A program made the translations under genes and the position numbers. A stretch of DNA of 64,000 nt from CAVTWH01 sp963794685 (GTDB taxonomy: Bacteria; Actinomycetota; Actinomycetes; Mycobacteriales; Micromonosporaceae), in the NCBI GenBank assembly GCA_963794685.1, contig CAWCFK010000019.1:75102-139101 (forward strand). Reading direction: 5' to 3'. Below, in pieces: positions 17,648 to 26,915 of this stretch. The notes under the pieces were generated by a model, which saw only the letters and a list, made by a program, of their open reading frames with translations, made no database searches and was not told the origin of the DNA. Numbering within the stretch: the first letter of the stretch is position 1; each line of letters starts with the position of its first letter.

Positions 17648-19591
17648 TCACTTCGGCGCGGGTACCAGGGCGCGCACGTCCCACAGCCACGCCCCGCCCA
17701 CCACCACCGGCCGGAACCCGACCAGCTCGTTGACCACCTGGTACAGCTCGAAGGCATTGGTGGTGTCGAATGGCAGAATCAGCACGGCGGCCCGCCAGTA
17801 GGTCAGGTCGTCAAGGGCATCGCGCCGCTCCCGGGCCCCCACGCTGGGCTTCTTTCCACTGAACGCCACCTCCTCCAACAGGGTCGAGGTGGGCCGGAAC
17901 GGCGCCCCGTACATCGCCGCGAGCCGGCCCGGGTGCTTCGGATCCACCCCCGGACCGAGGAAGTACCCCCGCGGGAAGGCGAAATCCAAGCCCACCTGGG
18001 CCGAGAAGAGCATCGCGCTGTTGAATGGCGGGCGCGGCAGCGGCACCGTCACCACCGACCGCCCAGCCGGCACATACTGCCGGAAAGTTCCGTCGGTGAA
18101 GAAGCTCGGCGTCGGGGTGCGCCCCACCGCCGGCAGCGGGGTCGGGCCGATCGGCACGAGCGCCACCGCGAGCAGCGCCGCGCCGGCCAGCCGCCAGCCG
18201 CGCCGGGTCTCCCGCTGGGCCGGCGCGCCCGACCAGGCCAGGTACCGGTCCACGGAGATCGCCAGCAGCACCCCGAGCAGCGGCACCACGGCCAGCGCGA
18301 GCCGGGGCGCGACCACCGTGTCGAACAGCGGCAGCTTGGACACCAGCAGCCAGGGCGCCGGGATGCCGGTGTGGTGGTTGCGGATCACCACGTGCGCGCC
18401 GAGGGAGAGCACCGCGAACGCGCCGGCGGCCAACCCGAGACCGACCGCCAGCCAGTACCGGCGCAGCGTCAGCACCGCCAGGCCGGCCACGATCAGCAGG
18501 CCCCAGCCGAAGAACGCGTTCTGCTCGGCCGGATTCGGGGCGAACAGGTACGCGGTGTTCGCGTTGCCGGTCAGCGACTCACTGGCGTACGCGGGAAACG
18601 ACCACAGGTCGATGCTGAACACCTGGATCAGCGGCGGCAGCCCGCGGTAGCGCTGCGGCCCGAAGAACTGGAACCACATCGGGTACGCCAGCACCACCAC
18701 CACCATCCCGCCGGCCAGCGCCAGCCCGGTCGCCAGCGGGCGGACCAGGGCGCGCACCGCACGACGGTGGAACAGCACATAGGCCGCGGCCAGGATGGCG
18801 CACGCCACCCCGGTCAGGAACAGCACCTCCTCGTTGATGAAGAACTGCCAGACCACCAGGGCGGCCAGTGCGACCGCGTTGCGTACCCGGTGCGTCGGCT
18901 CGCGCAGCCGGATCGCCCGCCAGACGATCCACGGCACCAGGAACTGGGCCACCAGGTTCGGGTGCCCGTTGGACTGGGCGACCACCCCGGGGGCGAACGC
19001 GCAGAACCAGCCACCGATCACCGCCGCCAGCCGGTGCCGCACCAGGTGCCGGCGCAGCAGGACGTACCAGGACGTCGCGGTGGCGGCCAGCACCAGCACC
19101 GAGAGCACCGCGAACGCGGTGGCCGCCCCGAAGATCAGGGTCACCGGGGCGAGCGGCAGCGACAGCCCGAGCAGGGAGGTGTTGGCCATCAGGTTCACCC
19201 CGGCCGGCATGTTCATCTGCCGGGTGAAGAACGGATTCCCGCCGTCGGTGAGCAGCCGCGCCCCGTGTGCCAGCACGAACTCGAAGAACGCCTGATCGTT
19301 CGGGTTGTCCCGGAGGATGCGGTGCACCGGGTCGGTCAGCAGGTGCCCCATCAGATACAGCGCGGCCAGCAGGTACCCGGCCACCACGGCCAGGTCCACC
19401 AGGTGCCGGCGCAGCCAGCGCGGTCGGGGTACCCGGGTGGCGGACGCTCCGGCCGGCGCCGGGGAGCGCGGTATCCCGGTCAGGATGGGCGCCCGGTGCG
19501 GCAACCGGACCAGGTTGGTGCGGCGCAGCCGCCACGGCCGGTCGACGGCCACGGCGTCCGGGTCGGCGGAGGGCTCCTCGGTGGCGGTCAT
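17648..19591 (-). CDS. Polytopic membrane protein, GT-C-like; paralogue 2 of 3
   Basis: This is a 647-residue membrane protein of the same architecture as its neighbours. It has a short cytoplasmic N-terminus, loop 1 NPNDQAFFEFVLAHGARLLT then DGGNPFFTRQMNMPAGVNLM and ANTSLLGL, then FAPGVVAQSNGHPNLVAQFL and FINEEVLFL. WFQFFGPQRYRGLP is also shared by all three copies. The C-terminal periplasmic part ends in VVVGGAWLWDVRAL. Its ATG overlaps the stop of the upstream paralogue (ATGA), giving translational coupling. Function is inferred only as transfer of a sugar or similar group onto a lipid or exported polymer. Confidence 0.75.
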   Translation of the reverse strand: MTATEEPSADPDAVAVDRPWRLRRTNLVRLPHRAPILTGIPRSPAPAGASATRVPRPRWLRRHLVDLAVVAGYLLAALYLMGHLLTDPVHRILRDNPNDQAFFEFVLAHGARLLTDGGNPFFTRQMNMPAGVNLMANTSLLGLSLPLAPVTLIFGAATAFAVLSVLVLAATATSWYVLLRRHLVRHRLAAVIGGWFCAFAPGVVAQSNGHPNLVAQFLVPWIVWRAIRLREPTHRVRNAVALAALVVWQFFINEEVLFLTGVACAILAAAYVLFHRRAVRALVRPLATGLALAGGMVVVVLAYPMWFQFFGPQRYRGLPPLIQVFSIDLWSFPAYASESLTGNANTAYLFAPNPAEQNAFFGWGLLIVAGLAVLTLRRYWLAVGLGLAAGAFAVLSLGAHVVIRNHHTGIPAPWLLVSKLPLFDTVVAPRLALAVVPLLGVLLAISVDRYLAWSGAPAQRETRRGWRLAGAALLAVALVPIGPTPLPAVGRTPTPSFFTDGTFRQYVPAGRSVVTVPLPRPPFNSAMLFSAQVGLDFAFPRGYFLGPGVDPKHPGRLAAMYGAPFRPTSTLLEEVAFSGKKPSVGARERRDALDDLTYWRAAVLILPFDTTNAFELYQVVNELVGFRPVVVGGAWLWDVRALVPAPK

Positions 19592-21453
19592 GACGGCGTC
19601 ACCGTCCACACCCACACGCCGCCGACGAATACCGGACGCTCGCCGAGCAGCGCGGTCACCGTACGCCACAGCGCCTCCTCCGGGTCACCGCCGGGCGGCA
19701 TCATCGCGTCGGCGGCCCCACGCCGCTCGAAGGTGTGCACCCTCGGCGCGAGCACCACCACGCCGGCCCGCCAGTAGGCCAGGTCCGCGCGGGCGGCGGC
19801 GCGCTGCCGCGCGTCCACGGTGACGGTCTGGCCGGTACGGGCCACGCTGGCGAGCAGCTGCGCGGTCGGTCGGGGGCTGGCGCCGAACCGGGCCTGCGGA
19901 TCGTCCGGGCCGGTGGGGCCGAGGAAGTACCCGGCGGGTATCGGCGCCCGCAGCCGGGTGTGCGCCGACCACCACATCGGATCCGGGTACGACTGGCTGG
20001 CCAGCGGCGCGGCCACCACGGTCTGACCGGAGCGCAGGTAGGAGCGCCACTGCCCGGAGGTGAAGAAGGTCGGCACCGGCCCACGGTCGCGGGCCGAGAG
20101 CGGGGTGGGCACGATCGGGATGAGCGCCGCCAGGGTGGTCGCCGTCCACAGCGCCAGCCAGGTGATCCGGGTCGACCCGGTCTCCGGCGTCAACCGGCCG
20201 GCCCGTTGCAGCCCCAACCCCAGCACCAGCGCCACCAGCGGGATGGTGACCAGGGTGAACCGGGTCGGCGTGATCAGGTCGAGCACCGGAACGTGCTGTA
20301 CCAGCCGGAACGGCCCCGGCAGCCCGGTGCTGATGCCGTGCACGGTGAGCCGGGCCCCGGTGGCCAGCGCGGCGAAGACCAGCCCGGTCACCGTGGCGGC
20401 CCGGACCACCAGGTGCTCCCGCCACAGCCAGGCCACGAAGATCCCGACGAGCAGCACCAGCGGGAAGCCGTAGAAGCCGTTCTGCTCGGCGGCGCTGTTG
20501 ACGAAGCGCGGCGCGACACCGCCGGAACCGGCGACGGATTCGCTGGCGAAGGTGAAGTAGGTGGCCGGGTCGGTGGCGTACAGCGACGGGTCGAACGGCA
20601 GGCCCTGGTAGTGGCCGGGGCCGAAAAACTGCAACCACAGCGGGTACGCCAACGCCAGCAGGGCCACCGCACCGGCCACCGCCAGGCCCCGGGCCACCGG
20701 CGGCGCGAACCGGCGCACCGCGGCCGGCCGGAAAGCGGCCAGCACCACCAGGAACACCACCGAGGCGAGCGCCGTGAACAGCAGCAGTTCCTCGTTGATG
20801 AGCACCTGCCAGACCAGCAGGGCACCGAGGATCAGCCCGTTACGTAGCCACCTGCCGGGCTCGGTGAGCTTGACGGTCCGGTAGATGATGAGCGGCAACA
20901 CGAAGTTGGCGAGGAAGTTCGGCTGCCCGTTGGCGTGCGAGATCATCCCCGGGGCGAAGCCGCACAGCGCCCCGGCCACGAACGCCGCCAGCCGGTTGCG
21001 GATCAGCGTGCGGGAGAGCAGCCAGTACCAGGTCGCTGCCGTGCCGGCCAGGCAGAGCGTCACCAGCACCGCGTACGCGATGTCCGGGCCGAAGGCCAAC
21101 GTCACCGGCGCGAGCGGCACGGTCAGCCCGAGCACGGCGGTGTTGGCCATCAGGTTCACCCCGTCCGGCACGTTCAGCCGGGTCGAGAAGAACGGATTGC
21201 CGCCGTGCGTGACGAACCACGCGCCGTGCGCCAGGTACCAGTTGAACAGGGACTGATCGGTGGGGTTGGCGTCCACCACCCGGGTGGCCGGCGAAACCCA
21301 CAGCCGGGCGGTCACCAACAACCCGCCGAGCAGATAGCAGAGGTAACCGAAGAGGTCCGGCAGGAGCCGGCGAAGGGTGTGCCGCAATGGCTGCGTGGGG
21401 GCCAACAGAGGAGCGTCGGCGGGGGGACCGACAAGTACGTCGGTCCGCGACAT
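19588..21453 (-). CDS. Polytopic membrane protein, GT-C-like; paralogue 1 of 3
   Basis: This is a 621-residue membrane protein, the first of the three tandem copies. Shared signatures are NPTDQSLFNWYLAHGAWFVT, HGGNPFFSTRLNVPDGVNLM, FAPGMISHANGQPNFLANFV, LINEELLLF and LQFFGPGHYQGLPFD. The conserved acidic residue in the loop-1 NPxDQ motif and the HGxNPxF segment are the best candidates for a catalytic site. The ATG at 21453 is two bases after the methyltransferase stop, so it is cotranslated with that gene. The C-terminal soluble part (FVGGVWVWTVTPS) is similar in all copies. Confidence 0.75.
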   Translation of the reverse strand: MSRTDVLVGPPADAPLLAPTQPLRHTLRRLLPDLFGYLCYLLGGLLVTARLWVSPATRVVDANPTDQSLFNWYLAHGAWFVTHGGNPFFSTRLNVPDGVNLMANTAVLGLTVPLAPVTLAFGPDIAYAVLVTLCLAGTAATWYWLLSRTLIRNRLAAFVAGALCGFAPGMISHANGQPNFLANFVLPLIIYRTVKLTEPGRWLRNGLILGALLVWQVLINEELLLFTALASVVFLVVLAAFRPAAVRRFAPPVARGLAVAGAVALLALAYPLWLQFFGPGHYQGLPFDPSLYATDPATYFTFASESVAGSGGVAPRFVNSAAEQNGFYGFPLVLLVGIFVAWLWREHLVVRAATVTGLVFAALATGARLTVHGISTGLPGPFRLVQHVPVLDLITPTRFTLVTIPLVALVLGLGLQRAGRLTPETGSTRITWLALWTATTLAALIPIVPTPLSARDRGPVPTFFTSGQWRSYLRSGQTVVAAPLASQSYPDPMWWSAHTRLRAPIPAGYFLGPTGPDDPQARFGASPRPTAQLLASVARTGQTVTVDARQRAAARADLAYWRAGVVVLAPRVHTFERRGAADAMMPPGGDPEEALWRTVTALLGERPVFVGGVWVWTVTPS

Positions 21454-21455
21454 GG

Positions 21456-22166
21456 CTACACCGGTCGGCGTGCCACCGCGAAGACAGACTGACCGAACGG
21501 CGGCCGGACCCTCTGCTCCACGGCCTTGGTCAGCGGCAGGACCACCTTGTCGTACACCTTGACCATCGGCCCTTCCTTGGGCGCCATCCGGAAGATGCTG
21601 GTGGCGGTGTAGTAGCCCAGCAGCCCCAGCGCGTTCGCGTAGTGGATCCGCTCGACTTCCAGCCCGGCCTCGATCATCGCCTTGGCGAGGGTCTTCTTGG
21701 TGTACCGGCGGACGTGCCCGGTGGCGATGTCGACCGGGCTCATGGCGAACATGAACGCCGGCACGATGATCACCACCGCGCCACCCGGCCGGACCAGTTG
21801 GCCCATGCTGCGCAGCGCGCCGACGTGGTCGACGATGTGCTCCAGCACGTTGTAGGAGACGGCCCCGGTGAAGTCACCGCCGTCCTCGCAGGGCAGCAGC
21901 ATCTCGCGCACGCTCACCGACGCGACGCCGGCCAGCCGCTCCTTGAGCAGTACCAGCCGTTCCGGGTCGGCTTCGGTGGCGGTGAAGTGCTGGAAGTGCG
22001 GCGCCCACTCCAGTGCGTAGTCACCGAGGCCGCTACCGACCTCGATCGGGTTGTCACCCAGGTGCGGGATCGCCAGTTCCACGAACCAGCGTCGGTGGTT
22101 CACCGCGGTGGCCAGGCCCTCCAGGACCTCGGCCTGTACCCGCTGGTCCCCAGTGATCTCGCCCAT
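21456..22166 (-). CDS. Class I SAM-dependent methyltransferase
   Basis: This is a 236-residue methyltransferase. Motif I is IEVGSGLGDYALEWAP, the acidic post-motif II residue is in TATEADPERLVLLKERL, and motif IV is GAVSYNVLEHIVDHVGALRS. The later VRRYTKKTLAKAMIEAGLEV is typical of Methyltransf_11/23-type enzymes acting on lipids, sugars or polyprenols. The ATG at 22166 has GGAGG seven bases upstream, and the open frame extends 16 codons further without one. It leads the operon containing the three GT-C-like membrane proteins, suggesting that it methylates a precursor or product of theirs (inference). Confidence 0.85.
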   Translation of the reverse strand: MGEITGDQRVQAEVLEGLATAVNHRRWFVELAIPHLGDNPIEVGSGLGDYALEWAPHFQHFTATEADPERLVLLKERLAGVASVSVREMLLPCEDGGDFTGAVSYNVLEHIVDHVGALRSMGQLVRPGGAVVIIVPAFMFAMSPVDIATGHVRRYTKKTLAKAMIEAGLEVERIHYANALGLLGYYTATSIFRMAPKEGPMVKVYDKVVLPLTKAVEQRVRPPFGQSVFAVARRPV

Positions 22167-22252
22167 CCAGGTCCTCCGTCGTAGGGGTTCACCGGCCCGT
22201 CGAGGGGGCTGCAAGCGCCGTCCTCCCCGATGGCCCGTGGCGATACTGACTG

Positions 22253-22258
22253 ACTATA
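22253..22258 (-). promoter_or_regulatory. Probable -10 (TATAGT) of the methyltransferase/membrane-protein operon
   Basis: TATAGT on the minus strand lies about 85 bases before the methyltransferase ATG. Just upstream (22272-22288 on the plus strand) is a 10-base-period direct repeat, GGCCAAT-TTG-GGCCAAT, in the -35 zone, a possible regulator site. No good -35 hexamer is visible. Confidence 0.35.
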
Positions 22259-22435
22259 GGTCCAGCAGACCGGCCAATTTGGGCCAATCGGGCGAACTTC
22301 AGCGGACAGCGCGGACTTCGCCGGCCGATACCGACCGACGTTGTGCACTCGTGTCCCAACGACACCCACCGACTCAACGACGCGCCCTTCCGGAAGGTTG
22401 TCCGCGGTTGAACAACCTTGCCGAATCACCGGCAA

Positions 22436-23405
22436 CTAAGCAACCAACAGAACCTTCCCGATGTGCTCGGACCGCTCCACCACCTGGTGACCCAGCCCCG
22501 CATCGGCCAGCGGCACCCGCCGATCCACCACCGGACGGATCCGCCCCGCGGCGACCAACGGCCACACCTGCTCCCGTACCCCTGAAACGATCTCCGCCTT
22601 TTCGGACAGCGACCGGGACCGCAGCGTCGACCCGGTGATCACCGCCCGCTTCGCCATCACCGCCCCGAGGTTGACCTCCCCCTTCACCCCGCCCTGCAGA
22701 CCGATCACCACCAGCCGCCCGTCAGTGGCCAGCGCCCGGAGGTTGCGGCCCAGGTAGGCCGCGCCCTGGATGTCGAGGATCGCGTCCACGCCGCGGCCAC
22801 CGGTGAAGTCCCGCACCGCGTCGGTGAAATCCTCGGTGGCGTAGTCGATGGTGCGGGCCGCGCCCAGCTCACGCAGCGCCGCATGCTTGGCGGCCCGCGC
22901 GGTGGTCAACGCCGTCACCCCGAGCGCCGCCGCGAACTGCAGCGCGAAGGTGCCGATGCCGCTGCCGCCGCCGTGCACCAGCAGCGTCTGCCCCGCCCGC
23001 AGGCCGCCCAGGTTCGACCAGACCGTGCAGGCCACCTCCGGCAGCGCGGCCGCGTCAACCAACGACACCCCCGGGGGTACCGGCAGCAGCTGGCCCACCG
23101 GGACGGCCACCAGCTCCGCGTACCCACCCCCGGCGAGCAGCGCACACACCTCGTCGCCGACCGCCCACCCGCCGTCCGCATCCTGGCCGAGCGCGACGAT
23201 CGTGCCGGCGCACTCCATCCCCGGATAGGGCGGCGCGTCCCGGCGGCGGGTCGTAGCGGCCCTGGCGTTGCAGCAGGTCCGCCCGGTTCACGCCGGCGGC
23301 GGCCACCCGCACCAGTACCTCCCCGGCAGCGGGCACCGGGTCGGGCACCTCCTGCCACTGGAGTACCTCCGGGCCGCCCGGCTCCGTGATCACAACGGCA
23401 TACAT
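22436..23405 (-). CDS. NADPH:quinone reductase (zinc-type MDR), one frameshift
   Basis: A medium-chain dehydrogenase/reductase of about 322 residues. The N-terminus is MYAVVITEPGGPEVLQWQEV and GVNRADLLQRQGRYDPPP. The frame changes near 23243 and continues PGMECAGTIVALGQDADGGW. The nucleotide-binding site is LLVHGGGSGIGTFALQFAA, and ARTIDYATEDF and LDIQGAAYLGRNLRALA are typical of the quinone-oxidoreductase/PIG3 branch. No structural-zinc Cys cluster is seen, as expected for this branch. It would reduce quinones or enones with NADPH. The single indel is probably a sequencing error. Confidence 0.85.
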
Positions 23406-23601
23406 AGCGGCTATTGTCCGGCGCTCGGTGGGTCGGCGCGCGACGGACGGGGTGGGTGGCGTCGGGGCGGGGTCGCGGCGCGGATCGCGGCCGGCGGAGA
23501 TCTGGCAGACTGTAGCCGGCTCCGCGCCGCCCCCGGGTTGTTCGGAGTCACTGCGACCACTGCTGCGGCCGTCCCGGGCCGGCAGTGGTGGTCGTGGATC
23601 G

Positions 23602-23690
23602 GGAGGGCTCGCCTAGTGGCCGATGGCGGCAGTCTTGAAAACTGCTAGGGGCAGTGATGTTCCTCCAGGGTTCGAATCCCTGGCCCTCCG
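23602..23690 (+). tRNA. tRNA-Ser (anticodon TGA)
   Basis: A class II tRNA of 89 bases begins GGAGGGCTCGCCTAGTGGCC. The anticodon arm is GCAGT-CTTGAAA-ACTGC (anticodon TGA). The variable arm is long and the T-arm is CCAGGGTTCGAATCCCTGG. The acceptor GCCCTCC is followed by discriminator G, and CCA is not encoded. Confidence 0.95.
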
Positions 23691-24047
23691 CTCCGACCAG
23701 CAAAACAGTAGGCCAGGCCGGGTTGCCGGCTCTTCGGAGATCGGGGCCAGCGCCGCCATGGCGAAGGGGGAATGCGATCCAGCCGGTGCCGGCGCCCCAC
23801 CGGATAGGGGGATGAGACCCTCACCTTGCTGGGATGATCCGAGCCGTCCCCCGCCGGACGGGATAGCCCGTAGCATGTTTCACCACCACCGGGTGACGGT
23901 CGCTCATCAGATCGGGGCAGTTGCATCAGGTGCGTGATCGCGCACCGTAGCGGTGGCGACGCCTCTGTCGGGGAGATGCACGATGACGACGGCAACCGTT
24001 AACGACCCGACTGGGGCGACGACGACCGCTTCGGCCCGTGACTTGAG
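23691..24047. other. Intergenic stretch after tRNA-Ser, nothing recognised
   Basis: This stretch of 357 bases lies between tRNA-Ser and the membrane-protein gene. Short open frames exist on both strands but none has a ribosome site or protein-like composition. I see no integrase, attachment repeat or clear terminator. Confidence 0.5.
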
Positions 24048-25135
24048 ATGACCGTGATCGGACTGGTCGCGTCACCGGGGCCGGCTGCCGACCTGGCACA
24101 GGATCTCCTGCCGGATCTCACCGACCTGATCTCCGTTCGGCTGCCGGACGGCGGCTGGCAGATACGGCTGGCCGAAGACCGGCTGGTCGACGCCCCGGCA
24201 GACCTAAGCCGGCTGGTCGCCGCCGCCCGGCGCAGGCTGCTGGACGAAGCCTGGCAGATGGTCATCTGCATCACCGATCTACCGTTGGCAACCGAGCGCC
24301 GACCGGTGGTCGCCCACGCGAGTGCGACGCACGCTGTCGCCGTGCTGTCCCTGCCCGCGCTGGGCGCGGTGGGTGTGAGCCGCCGGGCCGCAATGCGATC
24401 GTGCGCCTCGTTGGGGCGCTGTTGGGCGAGGTCGACCGGGACAACGCGGCCCTCGATGATCGCGCCACCCGGCGGCGTCGGGCTGCGCTCTACCGCCGGA
24501 TGCGCGAGCTGAACGAGTTGCCCACACCGGAAGGTCGAGCCGTCAGTCTGGTCACCGGCGTACTGACGGGAAATCTGCGGCTGCTGCTGGGCATGCTGCG
24601 AGCCAACCGGCCCTGGCGACTGGTTTCGCGGCTGTCCCGGGCTCTGGTCGCGGCCCTGGCCGTCGACATCCTCGCACTGGTGACCAGCGACATCTGGCGG
24701 CTCGCGAACGCGTTGGGGGCAGTGCGGCTGAGCATCCTTACCGTCGGTTCGGTACTCGCCGTGGCACTAAGCCTGGTGTTTGGCGCCGGTCTGTGGGAGC
24801 GGGTGCCGCCCCGGGTTGCCGGGCCCGGGATTCGCCAACAGGTGGCTCTGTTCAACATCGTCACGATTCTTACCGTGGTCATCGGCGCGGTAGCGCTGTA
24901 TGGCGCGCTGGTGATGCTGACTGCGGTGGGGGTGCTCGTCATGGTTCCGGCCGGTCTGATCGCCGCTACCCTCGGTCATCCAGTCGGTATCGGTGACCAG
25001 GTGCAGCTGGCATGGTTGGCCAGCTCTCTCGGCACACTCGGCGGGGCGCTGGGAGCCGGGTTGGAAAGCGACGAAGCGGTACGTGAGGCTGCATACGGTT
25101 ATCAACCGGATAATGAGTTGTCCGCCGATCGTTGA
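24048..25135 (+). CDS. Membrane protein of unknown function, one frameshift
   Basis: An approximately 360-residue protein. A soluble N-terminal part (MTVIGLVASPGPAADLAQDL, LVDAPADLSRLVAAARRRLL and ICITDLPLATERRPVVAHAS) is followed, after one indel at about 24385, by NAIVRLVGALLGEVDRDNAA. Four membrane helices come next (VDILALVTSDIW, LSILTVGSVLAVALSLVFGA, VTILTVVIGAVALYGALVML and MVPAGLIAATLG) and a polar tail. The last part is VQLAWLASSLGTLGGALGAG. I do not recognise the family. The layout (substrate-like soluble head plus membrane tail) gives no function. Confidence 0.65.
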
Positions 25136-25179
25136 CGTCTGCCGCCGTTATAGCGACTGCAGGCTTCGTGCTCGCCGAG

Positions 25180-25315
25180 ATAGCGGCCCCGCCAGGCACC
25201 CAGGTGCACCTCCACGCCGCCCGTGATCATGCCACCGGGGCGGTCCTGGCGCAGGTAGCGGCGGACGGGAAAGCAACGAGATCACCGCGTTCGACACCGC
25301 TACTCCCGACGGGTC
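25180..25315 (+). mobile_element. Transposase relic, ISAs1/H-repeat-like
   Basis: One frame reads TQVHLHAARDHATGAVLAQV followed by AADGK. After an indel the next frame reads NEITAFDTATPDG. This resembles the segment around the first catalytic Asp of ISAs1-family DDE transposases (HLLA-DH-GAVLAQ-NEI-F). No terminal repeats or remaining transposase are visible, so it is a small fragment. The rest of 25136-25444 shows nothing recognisable. Confidence 0.4.
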
Positions 25316-25444
25316 TGCTGGTCGGCGGCACACCTTCGGGGAATCGTCCCCCGCCAGCCGTGCGGGCAGGAATGCTGGACAGCGTGACGGGAAGGTTCCT
25401 GCCGGGCAGGTGTGCCGTGATGTTGCCTGCGGTGCGGTTGCGCC

Positions 25445-26845
25445 GTGGCTGAGCGCGGTGGTACGGCGCCGCAGGGCGGCCTGCGGCGGGTACTGGTTCC
25501 GTTGGCGCTGGCTCAGTTCATCTGCAGCTTCGCCGGTTCCAACATGAACGTCATGATCAACGACATCAGCCGGGACCTGGACACCACGGTTCAGGGCGTA
25601 CAGGTGGCGATCACGATCTTCCTGCTGGTGATGGCCGCTCTGATGATCCCCGGCGGGAAGCTGACCGACAAGTACGGCCGGAAGCGGTGCTTCACCGTGG
25701 GCCTGGTGCTGTACGGCATCGGTGCACTGATCAGCGCCGCATCACCCGGACTGGGCGTACTCATCCTGGGCAACTCGATCTTCGAGGGTGTCGGTACGGC
25801 ACTGCTGATCCCGCCGGTGTACATCCTGACGACCCTGCTGTTCACCGATGTCCCGTCCCGAGCACGCGCCTTCGGCATGATCAGCGCCCTGGGCGGCATC
25901 GGTGCGGCGGCCGGTCCACTGGTCGGCGGACTCATCACGTCGGCTATCAGCTGGCGAGCGGCGTTCATCTTCCAGGCGTTGATCATCGTCACGATCCTCG
26001 TGCTCAGCCGGAACATCCACGACCCGTTGCCAGCGGACCCGACCCGCACCTTCGACGTCGGCGGCGCCGTCCTCTCGGCCGTCGGCCTGGTACTGGTGGT
26101 CACCGGCATCCTGGCGGCCGACAACAACGGCTGGCTCATGCTGATCCTGCTTCTGGCCGGCGCGGGCGTGCTGGCGGTGTTCGTCCGGACGTCACGGGCC
26201 AAGGAGCGCAGCGGCCGGCCCACCCTGCTGTCCATGAAGCTGTTCAACAACCGGACCTCGAATCTCGGCCTGATCACCCAGAACGCCCAGTGGCTGGTGC
26301 TGATGGGCGTGTCCTTCGTGGTGTCAGCCTTCCTGCAGGTCGTCCGGGGCTACGACGCGATCCAGACCGGGGTGATCTTCACGGCCACCACCGCCGGCCT
26401 GCTCGTCTCGTCGCTGGCGGCGGAACGGTTCGCGAAGCGCCGCAGCCAGCGGACCCTGATCGTCGGCGGCTTCGTGGTCACCATCGCGGGGACCGGGGTG
26501 CTGCTGGCGATGGTGACCGTCTCGAAGAGCGCCTGGGCGTTCGCGCCGGGGCTGTTGTTCATCGGGCTGGGGCTCGGCCTCATGCTCACGCCGTCGGTCA
26601 ACATCGTGCAGTCGAGCTTCCCCGACAGCCTTCAGGGCGAGATCTCGGGGCTGTCCCGCAGCGTCTCCAACCTCGGCTCGTGCCTCGGTGCCGCGATCGC
26701 CGGCACGGTCATCGTCGCCGGCATCACCAAGACACCGGAGCGCTCGTACGCGCTCGCCATCGTCGTCGTCGCGGTGGTCGCCATCGCCGGCCTGGTGGCG
26801 GCCGCCAAGCTGCCCCGTACGTTCGATCCAGTCGAAACCGAATGA
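25445..26845 (+). CDS. DHA2-family MFS drug exporter (EmrB/QacA-like)
   Basis: This is a 466-residue MFS protein beginning at GTG 25445, with about 14 membrane helices. Motif A is GGKLTDKYGRKRCFTVG between helices 2 and 3. The helix-5 motif-C region reads GIGAAAGPLVGGLITSAISW followed by RAAFIFQ, the drug/H+ antiporter signature of the DHA2 branch. The C-terminal half repeats the fold (GLLVSSLAAERFAKRRSQRT, LSRSVSNLGSCLGAAIAGTV). It would export hydrophobic toxins in exchange for protons. No regulator is adjacent. It is convergent with the amylase gene through a strong terminator. Confidence 0.9.
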   Translation: MAERGGTAPQGGLRRVLVPLALAQFICSFAGSNMNVMINDISRDLDTTVQGVQVAITIFLLVMAALMIPGGKLTDKYGRKRCFTVGLVLYGIGALISAASPGLGVLILGNSIFEGVGTALLIPPVYILTTLLFTDVPSRARAFGMISALGGIGAAAGPLVGGLITSAISWRAAFIFQALIIVTILVLSRNIHDPLPADPTRTFDVGGAVLSAVGLVLVVTGILAADNNGWLMLILLLAGAGVLAVFVRTSRAKERSGRPTLLSMKLFNNRTSNLGLITQNAQWLVLMGVSFVVSAFLQVVRGYDAIQTGVIFTATTAGLLVSSLAAERFAKRRSQRTLIVGGFVVTIAGTGVLLAMVTVSKSAWAFAPGLLFIGLGLGLMLTPSVNIVQSSFPDSLQGEISGLSRSVSNLGSCLGAAIAGTVIVAGITKTPERSYALAIVVVAVVAIAGLVAAAKLPRTFDPVETE

Positions 26846-26860
26846 CCGCTGGGGGCTGGG

Positions 26861-26906
26861 GCGGCGGGGCGGGGCGGCACCCCTCGTCAGGGCCCCGCCC
26901 CGCCGC
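26861..26906. terminator. Bidirectional 15-bp hairpin terminator
   Basis: GCGGCGGGGCGGGGC (26861-26875) pairs perfectly with GCCCCGCCCCGCCGC (26892-26906) around a 16-base loop. It sits between the convergent MFS and amylase stop codons. Confidence 0.85.
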
Positions 26907-26915
26907 ACCAGCGGT

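Noticed and set aside
15855..19777. Long plus-strand open frames opposite the membrane-protein operon
   Set aside because: Composition rich in R, Q, H, G and E with no motif; the minus strand has clear membrane proteins and coupled starts.
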